Shown one piece after another: positions 46,265 to 59,994 of a stretch of 64,000 nucleotides of DNA. The notes below the pieces were generated by a model, which ran no database searches, was not told where the DNA came from, and saw only the letters and a program-made list of their open reading frames with translations. Both the position numbers and the translations under genes were made by a program. Within the stretch, counting starts at the first letter, position 1, and each line of letters begins with the position of its first letter. The stretch spans positions 169,085,226 to 169,149,225 of the forward strand of contig OV884011.1 in NCBI GenBank assembly GCA_930367205.1, written 5' to 3'. The stretch is from Acanthosoma haemorrhoidale. Its lineage: Eukaryota > Arthropoda > Insecta > Hemiptera > Acanthosomatidae.

Positions 46265-48870
46265 GCTTTTTCTGTTAGATGCTTATGCCTTGCTATTTGA
46301 TGACTTAATTAACATGGATATTATATTTACTTTACAACCCTAAGAGGTTAAGAGGGTCAAAATAAATTGTGGGTTTTAATGTCAGGTCAAATTTATTATT
46401 ATAATTAAATTTAATATCACTATAATACTTATATTATTATATAAAATATATTTAGATCACCAGCAACGTTTAAGTTTTACTGATTTTTGTTAGTCATGGT
46501 AGCACTTGATAATGGCAGCATGAGCTGTAGAAAGTGCTAGAGTGCCGTAAAATTAATAATAAATTACTGATTTGTGGATCGACATAGTTGTCGACAAATA
46601 ATAAAATAGTTAGTAATAGTTGTTCTAAATAAAATTACAATACAAACGGTTTTTTTTGTATTTATTATTTTTACATTTATTTCCTTTATTACTTAAATAG
46701 TAAAATTTCAAATAATAAAGAAATAAACCATGTTTCTATCCGATTTCATAGAAGTATAAACCCTATGCAAGGAAATACAAAGTTGATGGACTCTCCAACT
46801 GTACCAATTAATGAATAATTGACTTAATTTCTGAAATTTTTTTGGCTTTTAATAATTTTTTGAATGCCAGAGCTCTACCTCCCTTACCCCACTCCTCTTG
46901 GGCATTCCTTGTTTACAGAACATCAGTGCTCTGTAGTTCAGCCAATACTCATTCTAATTATATGTTTGTAGTTCATTTTGTGGTGAATGTTTTTCTGTAC
47001 ATTAACAGTCCCTCTAAAGATATTATCTTGAAAATTTTCTAATCTAGAAATGCATCTCTGCTGCTATCAATTTTTGTTGAGCATTTTTTTTTTTTTAACA
47101 ACAAAGCTACTGAAAGTGCTTGCACTTTGTGAAATTGTTACTAAAGGAGGTGGATGATTACAGCTTACTTAGTTGAGTTAGGAAGCATCACCTAGTAATA
47201 TAGCCAAACGACTATAATGATAACACAAATAACAAAGCTTAACCACAACCAAATTACTAAAATGTTAGGTAGCTGCTGCCATGAAAACATTTGTTTACTA
47301 ACTGACTTCTGCAGTAGGAACAATATTTTCAGGTAATCTTTTTATTTCTATTTACCTTGTAACGGATTTTGAACCAGTTGAGTATTATTAAATTGTTTTA
47401 CCATACTTGTTACATTTGTTGGATCATGTGAATCTCCTCTTCCAACTTTTTTAACCATTATAATGTTTTCAAATAAAAACAAGTATTAGAGGAAAGATAA
47501 ATGATACGATTAACTCAAATAACTGAACTGCTAATACAAACAAATTTTAAATAAATATGTTTACTTAAACAGTTATCACATGGTAAATTATTATTTATTA
47601 AATTGGTAGCATTACTATATCAATTACATACATATATCCTAAAATTAAAAAATATGGATCCAGAAATCAATTATTATTTTATTTTGCTATTATTTATAAT
47701 GTAAATAAATATGTTTTCTTATATGAAATTTAAAATATCTTATTTTCATAGCGTGAAAGTATATTTACATTTCAGTACATATATTATTTTTAATCTATGT
47801 TATTTTGAATATTTTACATTATTGCCATATTCTAATTTGTGAACCTATGCAATATTTATTTTAGCCCGCTCGTTGAGCATTGTAACGTAGTTTTTATTTT
47901 GATTGAGTTTTGAAGCAGAACTTCCTGATTATTTTTTAATTTTCATAATATTTAATTGTAATATTGCCAATCTCAATAAAATCCAATATTTTACCAACAG
48001 CCCTGTACCTTAAAATCTGATTGTTCAGCCAATTTTATTGTGCTAGGCACTATTTTAAGAACCATGGCAAGATGTTGAAATCATACCAGGATACAGCAAT
48101 AAATATTTTAGTGTTAGGGAAATTCGGTCCTTGATTGAGCCCACACACAACAAAGAGTGTCCTAACCGTCTTCTCAGAACAAAAAGATTTATAATGGTTC
48201 ACTTGCCACATATGCATTGTAAAGTTAATAAAATGATGGCCCCATGCTAGGCACAAAATTGTAAATTTAATAAAAAGGTGTCTCCACGTTGGTGACAATT
48301 TTAACGTTTTCATTACTCAAAATAATTTAAATTGTAATATGAGTAGGTTTTATTATTATATATAAAAAACCAACTTATGAAGAATTTCAAATTATTTATA
48401 ATTTGATTTTAATTTATTTATTCTTTTAAATTTTCAGGTTGGATTCGGACACGATAAACATTTATATTTTTAAACACTACTTTTACTTAACCTATCTTTA
48501 TACATATACAAACTAAAAAATATGTTAGAATTTTGTTGTGGGCATTATTATTTGTATTTTTGGGAAGTGTAACTATTTTGTCCCTCCCAATTATAGTCTT
48601 ACAATGCTCAAATGTTCCTGGATTGAAATATTTTGATGAGGAGGAAATCTTGCACTTTCCTCGATGTTCTGCTTCCTTCTACTTTCACTTTTCTATCCTC
48701 TCCCACATGTGTCTTCACTCTCCTGCAGCAAAAGAAATTCTTCACCGTCCGCTCTCCATGTCCACATCTAGGTCACAGTGTCTCCTACAGATCCTCCTTC
48801 CTAGCTCGAATCCAGTAAAATGAAGTGCTCATACTTCCGAATCTCTTCCATTTTAAAGCTGCTGAATTAA
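46265..48870. other. AT-rich DNA, no supported gene
   Basis: Short frames at 46842-47042, 48050-48313 and 48533-48823 show no family resemblance. Minus-strand text at 48620-48870 is somewhat coding-like but broken and unrecognised. Confidence 0.35.
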
Positions 48871-48879
48871 CACGGCAAG

Positions 48880-49560
48880 TTGAGGATCGGCCATTAGTCC
48901 TGAGGTAACCATTGGCTCGCCAAAAGTCACATCCACTTCCATACTGAAACATTGGATGTTGTTAAGAAAATGAAAACACAGCATCAGCTCCAGGGAGTCT
49001 AAGTTCATCAATTATCCCTCTCAGGTAAATTATTCATGATTAATAAACTGCAGCCATCAAAATATAAACCTTACTTAAATAGCTCTATAACTCGCTTAGG
49101 AGTCTTGGCTTCCCCCAACAACAATCATCGGGAGTCCTTGTTTCCTGCAACTGTCATCCAGTAACAAATTCCCATGTTTCTGGTGCCAACTGTCCGCCCA
49201 TCATTTACCATGCCCCTTTGTCTTCCTTTAGCTTTGGTCTTCCTGCTTCCATCTTCCAAATATTACTTTTATCAGTAACTTCTTTGGGATCATGTCATCA
49301 CTCATCTGTGCTACATGGCTCTCCCACACAGTTACATGACTATTACTACATCAGGCTCTTACTCATACTTCTTATTGTTTCATTATTTCCATTTGCCTGC
49401 AGAAAAAATAGGACCGTACACATGTGGAAGAACTTTCCTTTTAAAAATTTGGAGTTCCCTTTCCTCGGTTGTTGTTTAGGTTTTAGTGTCTTAAATAAAA
49501 TAATTTTGATACACCGAGATAGAAGACTACCCAAAAGATATGGCAGCCTGAAGTAGCAGA
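48880..49560 (-). pseudogene. LINE ORF2 carboxyl end (endonuclease-RT type), broken
   Basis: Minus strand, about 49335-49255: HVAQMSDDMIPKKLLIK, then FGRWKQ, with GRPKLK in the next frame. Then DGRTVGTRN and EAKTPK (about 49085-49190). This is the common end of RTE/Jockey-group ORF2 (WfGHvaRM.d.RipKkll..GrRk.GRPk.RW.D...Dl). A further coding-like but unrecognised stretch (CFSMEVDVTFGEP..) lies at 48865-48960. Confidence 0.6.
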
Positions 49561-49599
49561 GGTAGTTTGACATAACACTTCTTTTAGTTCCCATTGATA

Positions 49600-52500
49600 T
49601 ATGCCAGTTATTTGTTATCTGTGAACCAAGTTATGTAAACTCAGATAACTGTTCAATTGGCACTGGCCAAAAGACGCCTTTGTTCCTAGGTTCTTGATCT
49701 GATACCATATATTTGATCTTACTTTATTTATGACAAGTCTCAATCGCCCAGCAGTAACTTAAAGGGACAGAAATGCCTCCGACACTGCATATGTGCATCC
49801 TGCAATATCAATGCCATCGGGGTATGCAACGCGTTTGACCATTCTATATATTTTGCTTGTAGTTTTTATATTGGAGTCTAAGATAGCTATTTCAGGAACC
49901 AGATTCAATGAGAGGTGTGCCTTATACCTCTTGAGGATGGGAAGGACTTCTACTTTTCAGGAATGGCATCATAAATATTGTAAATAATAAATTATCCAAT
50001 ATTTCCAGTTGTAGACAATAAATATTATAGGGATATAAAATCAGCAATGAAAATGTTTTTTGGACCCTCCCCACATTTAAATAATAATCATTCATATCAT
50101 TAATATCACGACTGCCACATGCATTTGCTGTCAGGCGATGTGAGATTCAAAAATTATTTCTTCTTTTGTGTTACAAGTACTTTGCAACAATTTAATAATC
50201 TTATTATATTATGTGGAATATCTTTCCAAATATCTACTAAAATCTTTTGTAAGAATTCAAATAAGCATCACCCAAATATGGACAACATTGTCTGATTTTA
50301 ACTTTTGCTGTCACCTGAATATGGGTGGCGTGGCAGTCGACGTGTTAATCTGAAAAATACTGTCATTTGAATAGGAAATTTCTTGATGAAAGAAAAAAAA
50401 ATGCAATAACTTAACAGTGATATATTTCTCCAAGATAAAGATCTACATTAAAATCTACACACTCTAGTAACAATACATACATTCTAAACTTACAAAGATT
50501 ATTTAAATCTAACTACAGAAAATAAAAATAAGTGTATTTAAGTTAATTAATTAACTAAAGATACCTTACTAAGTATGATATTAATTGAAACATTTTTATT
50601 TAAAAATAATAGTATGAATAGGTGTTACGCAACAAAAGTTTGTGATATTAATTGTTTTTTTTATAATCAACTATATAAATAAAAATAGTTCACTTAATGG
50701 GCAGTGTGATTTAATTGTTAATAAAATTCTATCTAAATATTGAAAAAAATTATGAATTAATAAAATATAATAACTTGAAAAGATGAAAGGAAATAAGAAC
50801 GCATCAATGCTGATAACTCAATTCAGAAACGCAAACTGTTATTGCATAAGGTAGTTAAAGTCTAATAACAATTCAATAATACAATAAAAAAAAAGTAAAT
50901 TAGTAAATTGATCAAACGTATCATCAAAAGTAAATTTACTTTCACAAAATTAATGTTAAATAAACAAATAATGATTGGATGGAATATAAAGGCCGGATGG
51001 TTTACTATTACAAGGTTTTCTATTTCTTTTCTCTTATAATTTGAATTTAAGTAAATGCCTTACAGTTGTTTAACCTTGTAATATTCCTATATTAGCTTAC
51101 AATAATAAAAAACATTGACTTTAAATGAAACTTGAGTAAAAACTTGAATCTAAAAAGTGGAGGAACTTTAATAAATAATAATAAAAAAAAGTATTCGAAA
51201 CATGTTACATGTTGTGAGAATTAAGCAACTAATAAGTAGTTTTGAAATGTTTCAGAAGTATCCACTTTACATAATATGACTTAACAGCATAAATGTATTT
51301 ACCTTTTATCACAATTTTTATTCCTACCTAAATCACCAATATAAGAAGAAGAATACAAAAACAATAGGATATAACATTTACAAAAATACTTAACAAATCA
51401 ACCAATTGCACTTATATAATAAAAAGAATAAATCAATCACAACCAAATGAAAAATGACTAAGACCTTTTTAGTCAATTTTGAAATAAATACAGTGATCAG
51501 AATAACCAGAAACCAAATATCAAATATAAATGATTAACTATGAATCATTTTAAAATAAATTTAATGGAATGCATTTATTTTATCATGTAATGCAGTTGCA
51601 TTCTACGTATAATAATAAATAAATATACTCACAATCGTATATAAATTTTAATGTGTACAGATACCAGATCAAAATATTTAGAAGTGAATATATTTATCAT
51701 AAACATCTCGAGAGCAATAAATGATGCTAGATATTAAATAAAACATGGTAAAGAGTTAAAGTTTTGATTTTTTCCCCATTAAAGACCTTAAGTTAAACTC
51801 TTCATTAATTTATATGGCACTGACTAAATTCAAAACATTTGAATTATCCTAGAGCCCGTAACCTCACAGAGATATATTTCAAAAATAGAATTTAGTATAA
51901 AATTAATTTAACAAATTTTTAATAAAACAAATTTAAGTATTCTTGCAATCATGAAAAGAAAAATGGTGTGGCCATAATGTCACAGATACAAACTAGAGAC
52001 ACTAAAGGAAATTTTTTTCAGAATTTTTCTCAATTTTAGGATACATGTAACTAGTTCATTTTAAATGAATGATTCTGGTATTGTAAGGGCATACAATTGT
52101 GTCAATCATATTGTGAGCATAAAGGTTTACAATTTTAAAAGCTATTGGTAATAGATTTTATTAAGATATAGAAACATTTTTGGTTCTGGAGACAAATAAG
52201 CTCACTGAAAAATCCACTAAAAAGGTCCATAATAAATGTATAATAACTTTCAATTACAAATAACAAAACAAAATATCAATTATAAATAGTTAATATTGAA
52301 ACAAAAACTTTTTAACGCCCAATAATAAACAAATCCAAACAAAACAAAATGTATTAACAAACATTATTATAACAAATAAATGAAAATGTGTTAGTGTCCA
52401 CTAATATGAAAACAAAAAATTAAACTTAGTACATTTTGTTATAATTAATAATGTAACACATGTTTTAAGGTTATAAAAGAAAAGACAAAATTTAGCTTTA

Positions 52501-53135
52501 TAGTCTAATATACATTGAACACACAATCCTAAAACACTAGGCTACAACCTTTAAAAATAAAGATATTTAGACATAAAATAGATTTTTAGAATAATATTTT
52601 TTAACTAAATAGGTACTTAAAAAGTAAAATCACAGTTTTAATATCGCTTACTATTCGATAAATCCGACATAAAATTTTTAATATAACTCTTTGGCCAATA
52701 GAAGGAAATTAAATTAGAGTATCAATAATCTAGATCATGCTAATACTAGGTTTACAAATTTACAAAAAAACAAATGGAAAGATTGATATCAGAGTATATT
52801 TCACGAAGACAAAAAGAGATTGATGACAATTTTACTTGAAGCCTGATTTTTTAGGTATATCATTATTCAGTCTCACTACTATGTGATTTATGTTAGAAAT
52901 CATAGACAATTGTCTCAATAAAAATGGAGAATAGTCATATCACATTTCAAACAATACAATTACAACATTCCTTACACTGTATCAAGTAAAAACATCAAGC
53001 ATTAATAACAGGGCAAAACAAATAAGAAAGAAAATAAGTGTTTGTTGAGAGATCAGCTTGGGTCGATGAATAAGAGATGTTAAGTTTTCATCAAGTTTAT
53101 CTATGGACAACATAGACATTCTATGTATATCGTGT
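49600..53135. other. AT-rich intergenic DNA, nothing recognised
   Basis: Very AT-rich, with short homopolymers and no coding frames above chance. No repeat or RNA gene that I can name. Confidence 0.45.
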
Positions 53136-53140
53136 GTGTA

Positions 53141-53202
53141 ACATACTATGTTACACTACTGTGTACTACTTAATACACACTACTGTGTATAACATAGTAT
53201 GT
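53141..53202. repeat. 62-bp hairpin-forming inverted repeat
   Basis: acatactatgtta (53141-53153) and its exact complement taacatagtatgt (53190-53202) flank a centre in which cactactgtgta is repeated. A small (tatg)n run follows. Confidence 0.7.
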
Positions 53203-55885
53203 ATGTATGTGTGAGTTACTGATAACAAGCATAGATTGCTGGGAGACTAGAAGATGTTGGCAATTAAAGTTTTTTTTGTTTTTTTTAATAACATATAAAG
53301 GTAGAGGGTTTAGTTTAAATATTTTAAAGTGAAATGTCTTAAATCAAATTTTTGCTGTAAGTGCCATTTTTTACTTAACACCTCAATTAACAATTAAAGT
53401 AGTTTGTTTTTGGAATAAATGAATAAATAAGTACCTAAATATGACTAAATCAGTCATAAAACATGTCATAGTAAACAGGCTAGAAGTAAAAAAATCATTT
53501 TTTACAAACCAGACAATGTAATCTTACATATTTTTATCAGCATAAAGTATAAAGAGTTATTAAACTCTAAATAATACATTTAGATATCCTTACAAGCTAA
53601 TAACTTCACCTTGTTGATTCAGTCCATTTGGAGTGACCCTAGCGGGTCAGTGTACAACTAAGTACACCTAAAATAAATTTCTAACTTGATTTATGTCATT
53701 ACTTTCTGTTCTTGTTTTTTGTATTTTCAACATTTCTACAGATCTGATTGAAATATAAAGTAAAAATGATATAAAATTATATTACATCAGATAAATCTTA
53801 TTATGCCTATGTCACTTCTACGGTGTACAAATTTACAAAATAAATGAACTCTATACATTTACAGGTACAGACTGATTTAAGTCTATCAGACTTTGTTTGA
53901 AAGTGGTATCAGACAATTAGTTTGTTCATTCAAAAATTCTCTTTTAACCTAAAGTAATACCTATTGTATTAAAATTAAAAAAAAAAAAATTTTCAAAAGC
54001 TATAATACCATGAAATTTAAAATGCATAATGTATAACAAAACAAATTATTTGGTTTAATCACAGTTAAAAAAAATCTTTTTATTACAATTTATCCAAAAA
54101 ATGGTTAACAGCAATAATTTTAGCAAGAGAATAAAATATAGAAGTTGCTGATTTTCAGTAACTTCAGATATATTTATCAGCTTCAATACAAAAGTGAATT
54201 ATTGAAAGAAAACAGCAAGTGATGCCAAATTCGAATTGATTTTTGAAATTGCCTACTAAAATGGAATTTTATTTTAACTCAAAAGCATTAGTCATTACAC
54301 TGTGCTTTTATGGTTAGATACTCGGTTAACTAATACTTACTAACCAATTATTTTATAATTTTTTTTTATATAAGTTTTTAATAAAAACTTTATATTTTTA
54401 TGTTAGATAGGATAAATAAGAGCAAACAACTGCTAAAACAAAATTTTATTTTCCTTAAAATGAATATTGGGTTATATATTAAGTATAGTAAATGATTTAG
54501 GTCTGTTATGTGTTTGGTATACATAATTAATTATTTTTTCAGTCCAGTGACTTATTAATACATCCAATTTTAAAAGAGTTGGCATCACTAGTGTCAATAT
54601 CGAATAGATAATATAAATAAAAAACAAACAACATTTTTCTTCATAAGCAATCTATTTATATACAAATATATTGCAGTTAAACTGAGCTTATCAATTATTA
54701 CTATGAGTCAAATACTAAAACTAGTTTTTTAACATTGTCAAAATTCAGTCATGATCAAATTTGAAAAAAACTCAATTCCTATTACTTTGGACTACTGGTC
54801 CTAGGGAGGAGCTCCTTAACTTCAGAGTTAATGGGAAATACCAAATTATCATTTGAAATCCAGAATATTTGTATTAATTAAAGCAAAATTATTAGACAGA
54901 AATATAACCAAGCTTGCCATAATAACCATTCTCTCAAACTTAATATTTTATTTTCAAAGAATAATGTGTCATAATTCTGTCATGCGTTTTACATTCCTGT
55001 AAATGAAATAAAAAAAATCTCTTTCTACTGAAAAATACTCTTTTCTAAGTAAAGGAACTTCTGCTGGACAATTTAAATCTGTTTCTGAGTACTTATTGAA
55101 AATAAGTATTTCAAAATATGTTTATAAGTATTCAATTTTCACTAATAATTTAACCGATTGTATTAACATTAATCGTAACCATATTAATGAAAATAAACTA
55201 CATCAATTGACAATTGACTTTTTCAGTCATTTTTCTAATCTAAAATCTTGCAAGACAGTAATAGTGAATGCTAACATAATATTAATGAGTACATTTACAC
55301 TAGGTAACAAACTAATTTCTTCTTTCAGAAGTCCAAAACATACTATTAACTATTAAAAGAAAATGATATTGAGCATTTTTTTTTTTTTTTAATTTTATGT
55401 AATAATTAATGTTTTCTTAAAACATGAATATGAGGCTAAATATACTAGAAGAATTAATATAAAAGAGTATAAATCAAGATAATCCAACAAGACGTAAATA
55501 TATTTTGTTGATTTGGAAGAGATCACCGATTAAATGGTTTTTCAAAAAAGAAATAATTTCTATTAAAGCAACTAATCAATTATGATTAATACATTTACCT
55601 TGTCATGTGCGGTTTTATAAATGAAACGATGTTGAAGTGTGGCAATAAAGAAATTCAAATTTGCCAATTTAGGCTTTTTCTTTGTCCTAAGATAACATAA
55701 GAAATCTTAGACTTTCTTCTTCTGAATATAAAGACCATAAAAATCTTTTGCAATGACATTATTAATTCTGGAAAAAGTGTAAATTAATAAATAGGGTTTT
55801 TAGAAAATTTAAGGATAACCTAATAAACAAAAAATAATCAAATACGAAAGCCAGAATTTTTAAAATGTATAGAATGAAAAGAAAT
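53203..55885. other. AT-rich intergenic DNA, nothing recognised
   Basis: The frame at 55096-55356 looks like chance in AT-rich sequence. Confidence 0.4.
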
Positions 55886-55891
55886 AATATG

Positions 55892-56100
55892 GTATCCATA
55901 CTTGTTCTTCTAAGATTCTGGTTTCTAATGAAAACTTATTTTGCCAAGGATTAGGATATGAGTATATGCAGGAAGTACTCAAAAAATAATGGTAAGTATA
56001 ATATATTATCAATACTTGTTCTAAAATTCTGGCCTCTTATGAAAACTTACTTTACCAAAGACTTGGTATGAAGATATGTAGGAAGCATTCAAAATATAAA
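55892..56100. repeat. Imperfect tandem duplication, about 105-bp period
   Basis: Two adjacent blocks share atacttgttct, attctgg..tct.atgaaaactta, and aggaag.a.tcaaaa at roughly 80 percent identity. They lie downstream of the kelch stop codon, possibly in its 3' region. Confidence 0.65.
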
Positions 56101-56812
56101 GAAAATATTGTAGAAGACAGGAGTTGGTGAGAAAAACAAGGATAGCTCTTCAGAAACTTCATACTCCAATACATGAGGTACAATAACACCACGTACAGTT
56201 TTAAAATGCTCTTAGCCTCTTAATGCTGAATGAATACTTTTAGCTTTCGAAGTCTAAGGTCAAAATCAGGTAATAATATAAATTGAAATAATGCAAAAAA
56301 CACAGTAACATTAACAGTTGTGTGTCATTTGAAGGAAGTAACGTTAAAACAGGTTTTCTGACCAATTTTTACAAAATCTAAATTTATAGTAGTACCTGAA
56401 GATGATAGAGAATCAAAAACTTTAGTATTGAGTGAATAAAAATTGTGTAGAGAAAAACAACGTTTTATTTAATTTAAATATTGTATTATGCTAGTTGATT
56501 TCTATGAATTGATGAATAAAAAAGAATATTCGATTCTTTTGGGATACAAATTCATTTAAAATAAATCAGTTAGTTCCAATTATGTTAAAACAAAACATCA
56601 ACAATGGATAAGAACTTAATAAATCGTTGATTTAATTTCCTTGTTGGCTGGCATGATCTACATTTACTAAAATGCTAATTTTTAAAACACATTTGTAAAC
56701 AGTAAAAATAACAACATAGGTAACAAAAAGAAAAGGTAACTCATTTTAAAAATTAATGCCAGAATAACAAAATTATATTCCAGCCAATATGAGATTAAAA
56801 ATCAGTATTAAT

Positions 56813-57894
56813 TTAAAAAATATATGGTGTTAATTGCAACTTCCAAATTGATAAAGGCCTTTTGAAAACAGTAACTTGGCCCCTTTCCTTACCACCAATG
56901 ACAAAGACAGAGAATGAAGTATTATCTTGCTCCGCCCTGGAGGCGCTATATGCCCTGCATTTCTTATTGCTAAGGGTCATTTGGGAGTTATAAGTGTTAA
57001 GGGAAAGTGAAAGACTTTTCGGTGGAATTGGCTTCATCTCTATCTCCTCGGGCTTACAGGAATTCCTTCTGAATGTATCCTCCAGAAGACTATCTGGAGG
57101 ACTCAGGCCTGAGTACTCTCTATGTGATAAAAAGTCTTTTATATCTGGACCCAAATAGTTTGGATTTGAAAAGCTGTAAGGACCGTCTTGTTTGCTTTTT
57201 TCAGAACCATAATTCGAGCAGATGCGGTTCATTGTTTCTATGCTGGCATAGTCTGAAGTCTCTGATATTTCTTCTGGAGTAGTTAGAGGATTCCCAAAAC
57301 GAACTGACGCTGACTTTGGAAAACCTTTCTTCTTTGGTTGTAGGTGTTGGTGAAGGGATAGAAAGTCCTGCTTGTTTATTTTTGGTGTTTCCTCGTCCCC
57401 GAGGTACACTAATTTGGTAACTTCGATGGGGGTCAGTGAGCTAGTGAGTGAAGCAAAATTTGGCACAGACATAGGATCACGAGGCATTGCAGTAGGAGTG
57501 GTGCCACTAGGGGAGGTGAGTGCTTTCGCAATGATATTTGCACTCTGAGATTTCACCATCTCGCCACAAAGCGATGTTTCTGATATACTTTCATTGCTGC
57601 TCAGTACTGAGTAACTGCACTTTCCTGACTGGCTGAGCCTTGTCAGGTTGAGCTGGGACAGTTTAGAAATCTCTTTAAGGATACTCAAGTTCGAGGTAGC
57701 AGCAGTATTAGGTCGAGAACTGTTACGGTGGTTTTGCCTGTCTATTGATCCTCCTGACCTAGTTCGTTTAGGCGATTTCTTGCTGACGCAGTTGTTGTTT
57801 TGTAACAAAAGATCTGGGATCATTAAAGCTATGCTCTCAGATCTTGGCTGTGGCAATGTTCCTTCTAAGGACAACCTTTCCCACATCTCAGTAC
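56813..57894 (-). CDS. Kelch last exon (blade 4 strand and Ser-rich carboxyl region)
   Basis: Acceptor tttctag. Two bases complete Gly, then TEMWERLSLEGTLPQPRSES closes the kelch part. A Ser/Asn/Thr-rich, Lys/Arg-patched region follows (SKKSPKRTRSGGSIDRQ; SSNESISETS). The last 50 residues are better ordered: CRAYSASRAEQDN, FSVFVIGGKERGQVTVFKRP, SIWKLQL and stop. The GGKE and W look like a final propeller strand that closes the ring from the carboxyl end, as in other kelch propellers (inference). Confidence 0.9.
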
Positions 57895-59297
57895 CTAGAA
57901 AACCATATAAATATATCTTTATATTCCTATATTAAATAAATCTTTGGTTTAAAAATAAGTTAGGTTATTCTATCAATATTTAATGTATACTTCTATTAAT
58001 AAGGAACTTGTGTACTGTAAAACATAAAAGAAAACCATTTCTATAATATAAATATAGAGAATGAAAATAAGTTTACAAATGAGTAATTTAAAATCATGTT
58101 CAGATGAACTAATAGTTCTGAATTCACTAAACATAAAGAGAAATTAAGAACATATGTATCTAATGAAAGGGGTTGAAAATTTTCACAATAAATTCAAGTT
58201 GAATCAAGAGGAAATAAAGTAAAATACGTCTCTTTTTTTTTTTAACAGGCTACAAAACAAACTCTGAATAATAAAATATTGAATTTAAAGATAATCATTG
58301 TATCTTGCTTGAACATATGCCATTATCAAGTCATAGGTTATGAAAGCATAGAATTTGGTTATTGCTTAAAAAAATCACGACATTTTATCATTTTTTTTTT
58401 TATGTAGTGAATAGTTCCATTTAGTATTATTTGAAGTGATTACCTATACCCTGAAAGAAGTACTTAAGAGCGATATACTTAGTTTTATGAGAATGGATTT
58501 GAAAATATCTTCAAAGTTTTTTATAGTTTCAGAAACAATCATATCATTCATTTGTTAGGGGAATGACAAAACCCATTTACTACATAGCAATAAGAAATAG
58601 ATACTATTATGTTGGTCAGTAATGTCATTCCAACTTTTGTTCATTAAACAACAAACAATATGGAATGAAACTCATGCAACTCACCGAAATGAAACCTCCA
58701 TAATTCATTGTTTGGTTGACCTCCTCTTTCACCTCCAAAAATTAGCATTGAGCTAGGAAGTTTACAAACAGCATGGCTATGAAGGGGCCCTGGATTCATT
58801 TTGCTCTTTACCTGAGTCCAGGATTTTCGAACTAGAAAATAATTCTGTATGAAGGAAATTGTTGCTATGATTTATTTTATATTTTTGAAAAATAAATAAG
58901 AAAAACAAACCACCTGTATCAAACTTCCATAGATCAGATTTTTCTTGAAGATCGGTCATGCCTCCATATACCCATATAGAACCATCATGAATGACCATAC
59001 TGTGTTTATGCCTTGCTGGCACTGAGGATTTGCCATTGGAAATTAAATGCCATGATTCAGACTCTGGAAGGTGAAATAATCAAACATTAAAAAAACAAAA
59101 ATTGAATGCAGTAATAAGTATATTTTGATGAGGTAGTTACCGAAATGGAAGACCCAAAGTTCACTGGAAGATCCTCTAAGGTCCTGGTAGCCCCCGTATA
59201 TGATCATGGTCGACCTGTGGACTAGAGCAGTGTGTCCACGCCTACCTTTTGGCACAATCGCACCCTTGCAGCACTTCACTTTCCTCCAACTGTTGTT
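56813..59297 (-). CDS. Kelch-repeat protein (four exons seen; amino end uncertain)
   Basis: Exons 59297-59141, 59063-58914, 58831-58685 and 57894-56813 join in frame (phase 0 into the first, phase 1 at each of the three inner junctions). Four kelch blades are readable, each with the R.GH/HS, YGG or FGG and W..F marks: GRRGHTALVH..MIIYGGYQD..ELWVFHF; RHKHSMVIH..IWVYGGMTD..DLWKFD; LHSHAVCK..MLIFGGERG..ELWRFHF; and the start of a fourth in the last exon. Blades form a beta-propeller that binds partner proteins; the partner cannot be told. The last exon adds about 300 residues, Ser/Thr-rich and disordered, ending in a conserved-looking tail. No BTB or BACK domain is seen. I cannot name the ortholog. 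Confidence 0.9.
57895..58684 (-). other. Intron of the kelch gene
   Basis: 790-base AT-rich intron between exons 58685 and 57894, with consensus gtgagt and ttctag ends. Nothing else recognised. Confidence 0.8.
58685..58831 (-). CDS. Kelch exon 3 (blade 3)
   Basis: Acceptor tttctag, donor gtgagt (strong). RKSWTQVKSKMNPGPLHSHA, LIFGGERGGQPNNELWRFHF. Confidence 0.9.
58914..59063 (-). CDS. Kelch exon 2 (blade 2)
   Basis: Acceptor cttccag, donor gtggtt. Two bases complete Glu, then SESWHLISNGKSSVPARHKH, VYGGMTDLQEKSDLWKFDT. Confidence 0.9.
59141..59297 (-). CDS. Kelch exon 1 of the visible set (blade 1)
   Basis: Acceptor ttgcag. Begins NNSWRKVKCCKGAIVPKGRR and ends in one base (G) before gtaact. 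Contains MIIYGGYQDLRGSSSELW. Confidence 0.85.
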
Positions 59298-59299
59298 CT

Positions 59300-59990
59300 G
59301 CAATATACATACTGTCTCAGCTGGTAATTAAGGTACTTTTGAGCTGTTTGGAAGAAGGGAAAATTGAGGCTTTAGCTGCAAGAAGGGCACATTCTCCAAA
59401 AATGAGTTTCGAGATACGAGCTGGGAAAGGTATTCAACACTCTCTGAAAATATCTATGCTGCACAACAGCTCCTTCTGAGATCTCATTATGTCACTAGTT
59501 ATTCTTAAGCCAGTACTGAAAATTTACTTACTTTACTACAGAATAATTTAGCAAATAGGGCCATGTTATTCCAATTAGGTTAATGAAACATCATAACAAC
59601 TTATATGCTCTTTTTATAGAAAACATTTCCGAGGGCCCTTCTTGCATAGAAAATTTTATTGACCTTGAATTGAACATTTATTCTTCTATCAAAACATAGG
59701 TACAGCAAAATACTTTAATAAAAAAAGCAATAGCTATTTCTTTGCTAGGAAAAAAAAAAGGTACATATTAAGGTTCAAAAAATAAATATAAGCTTGAGTT
59801 GAATCAAATATATTTGCACTTTGAGATCTCAAAAAATAAATAAATAAAATAAAGCCTTTGAAGCACAACAAAAGGTTTAAATAAAATTAAAGTCTTTTAA
59901 TGTCACAATAAACATTTTTATTAAAAAAAATAAAGACTATTTGAGGAAATATTACATGTGACCAGATTTATTTGGTAAAACTGTTAACAC
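59300..59990. other. No exon recognised upstream of the kelch exons
   Basis: A GC-richer stretch at 59330-59480 has open frames on both strands but no kelch marks; possibly intronic. Confidence 0.35.
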
Positions 59991-59994
59991 ATAC

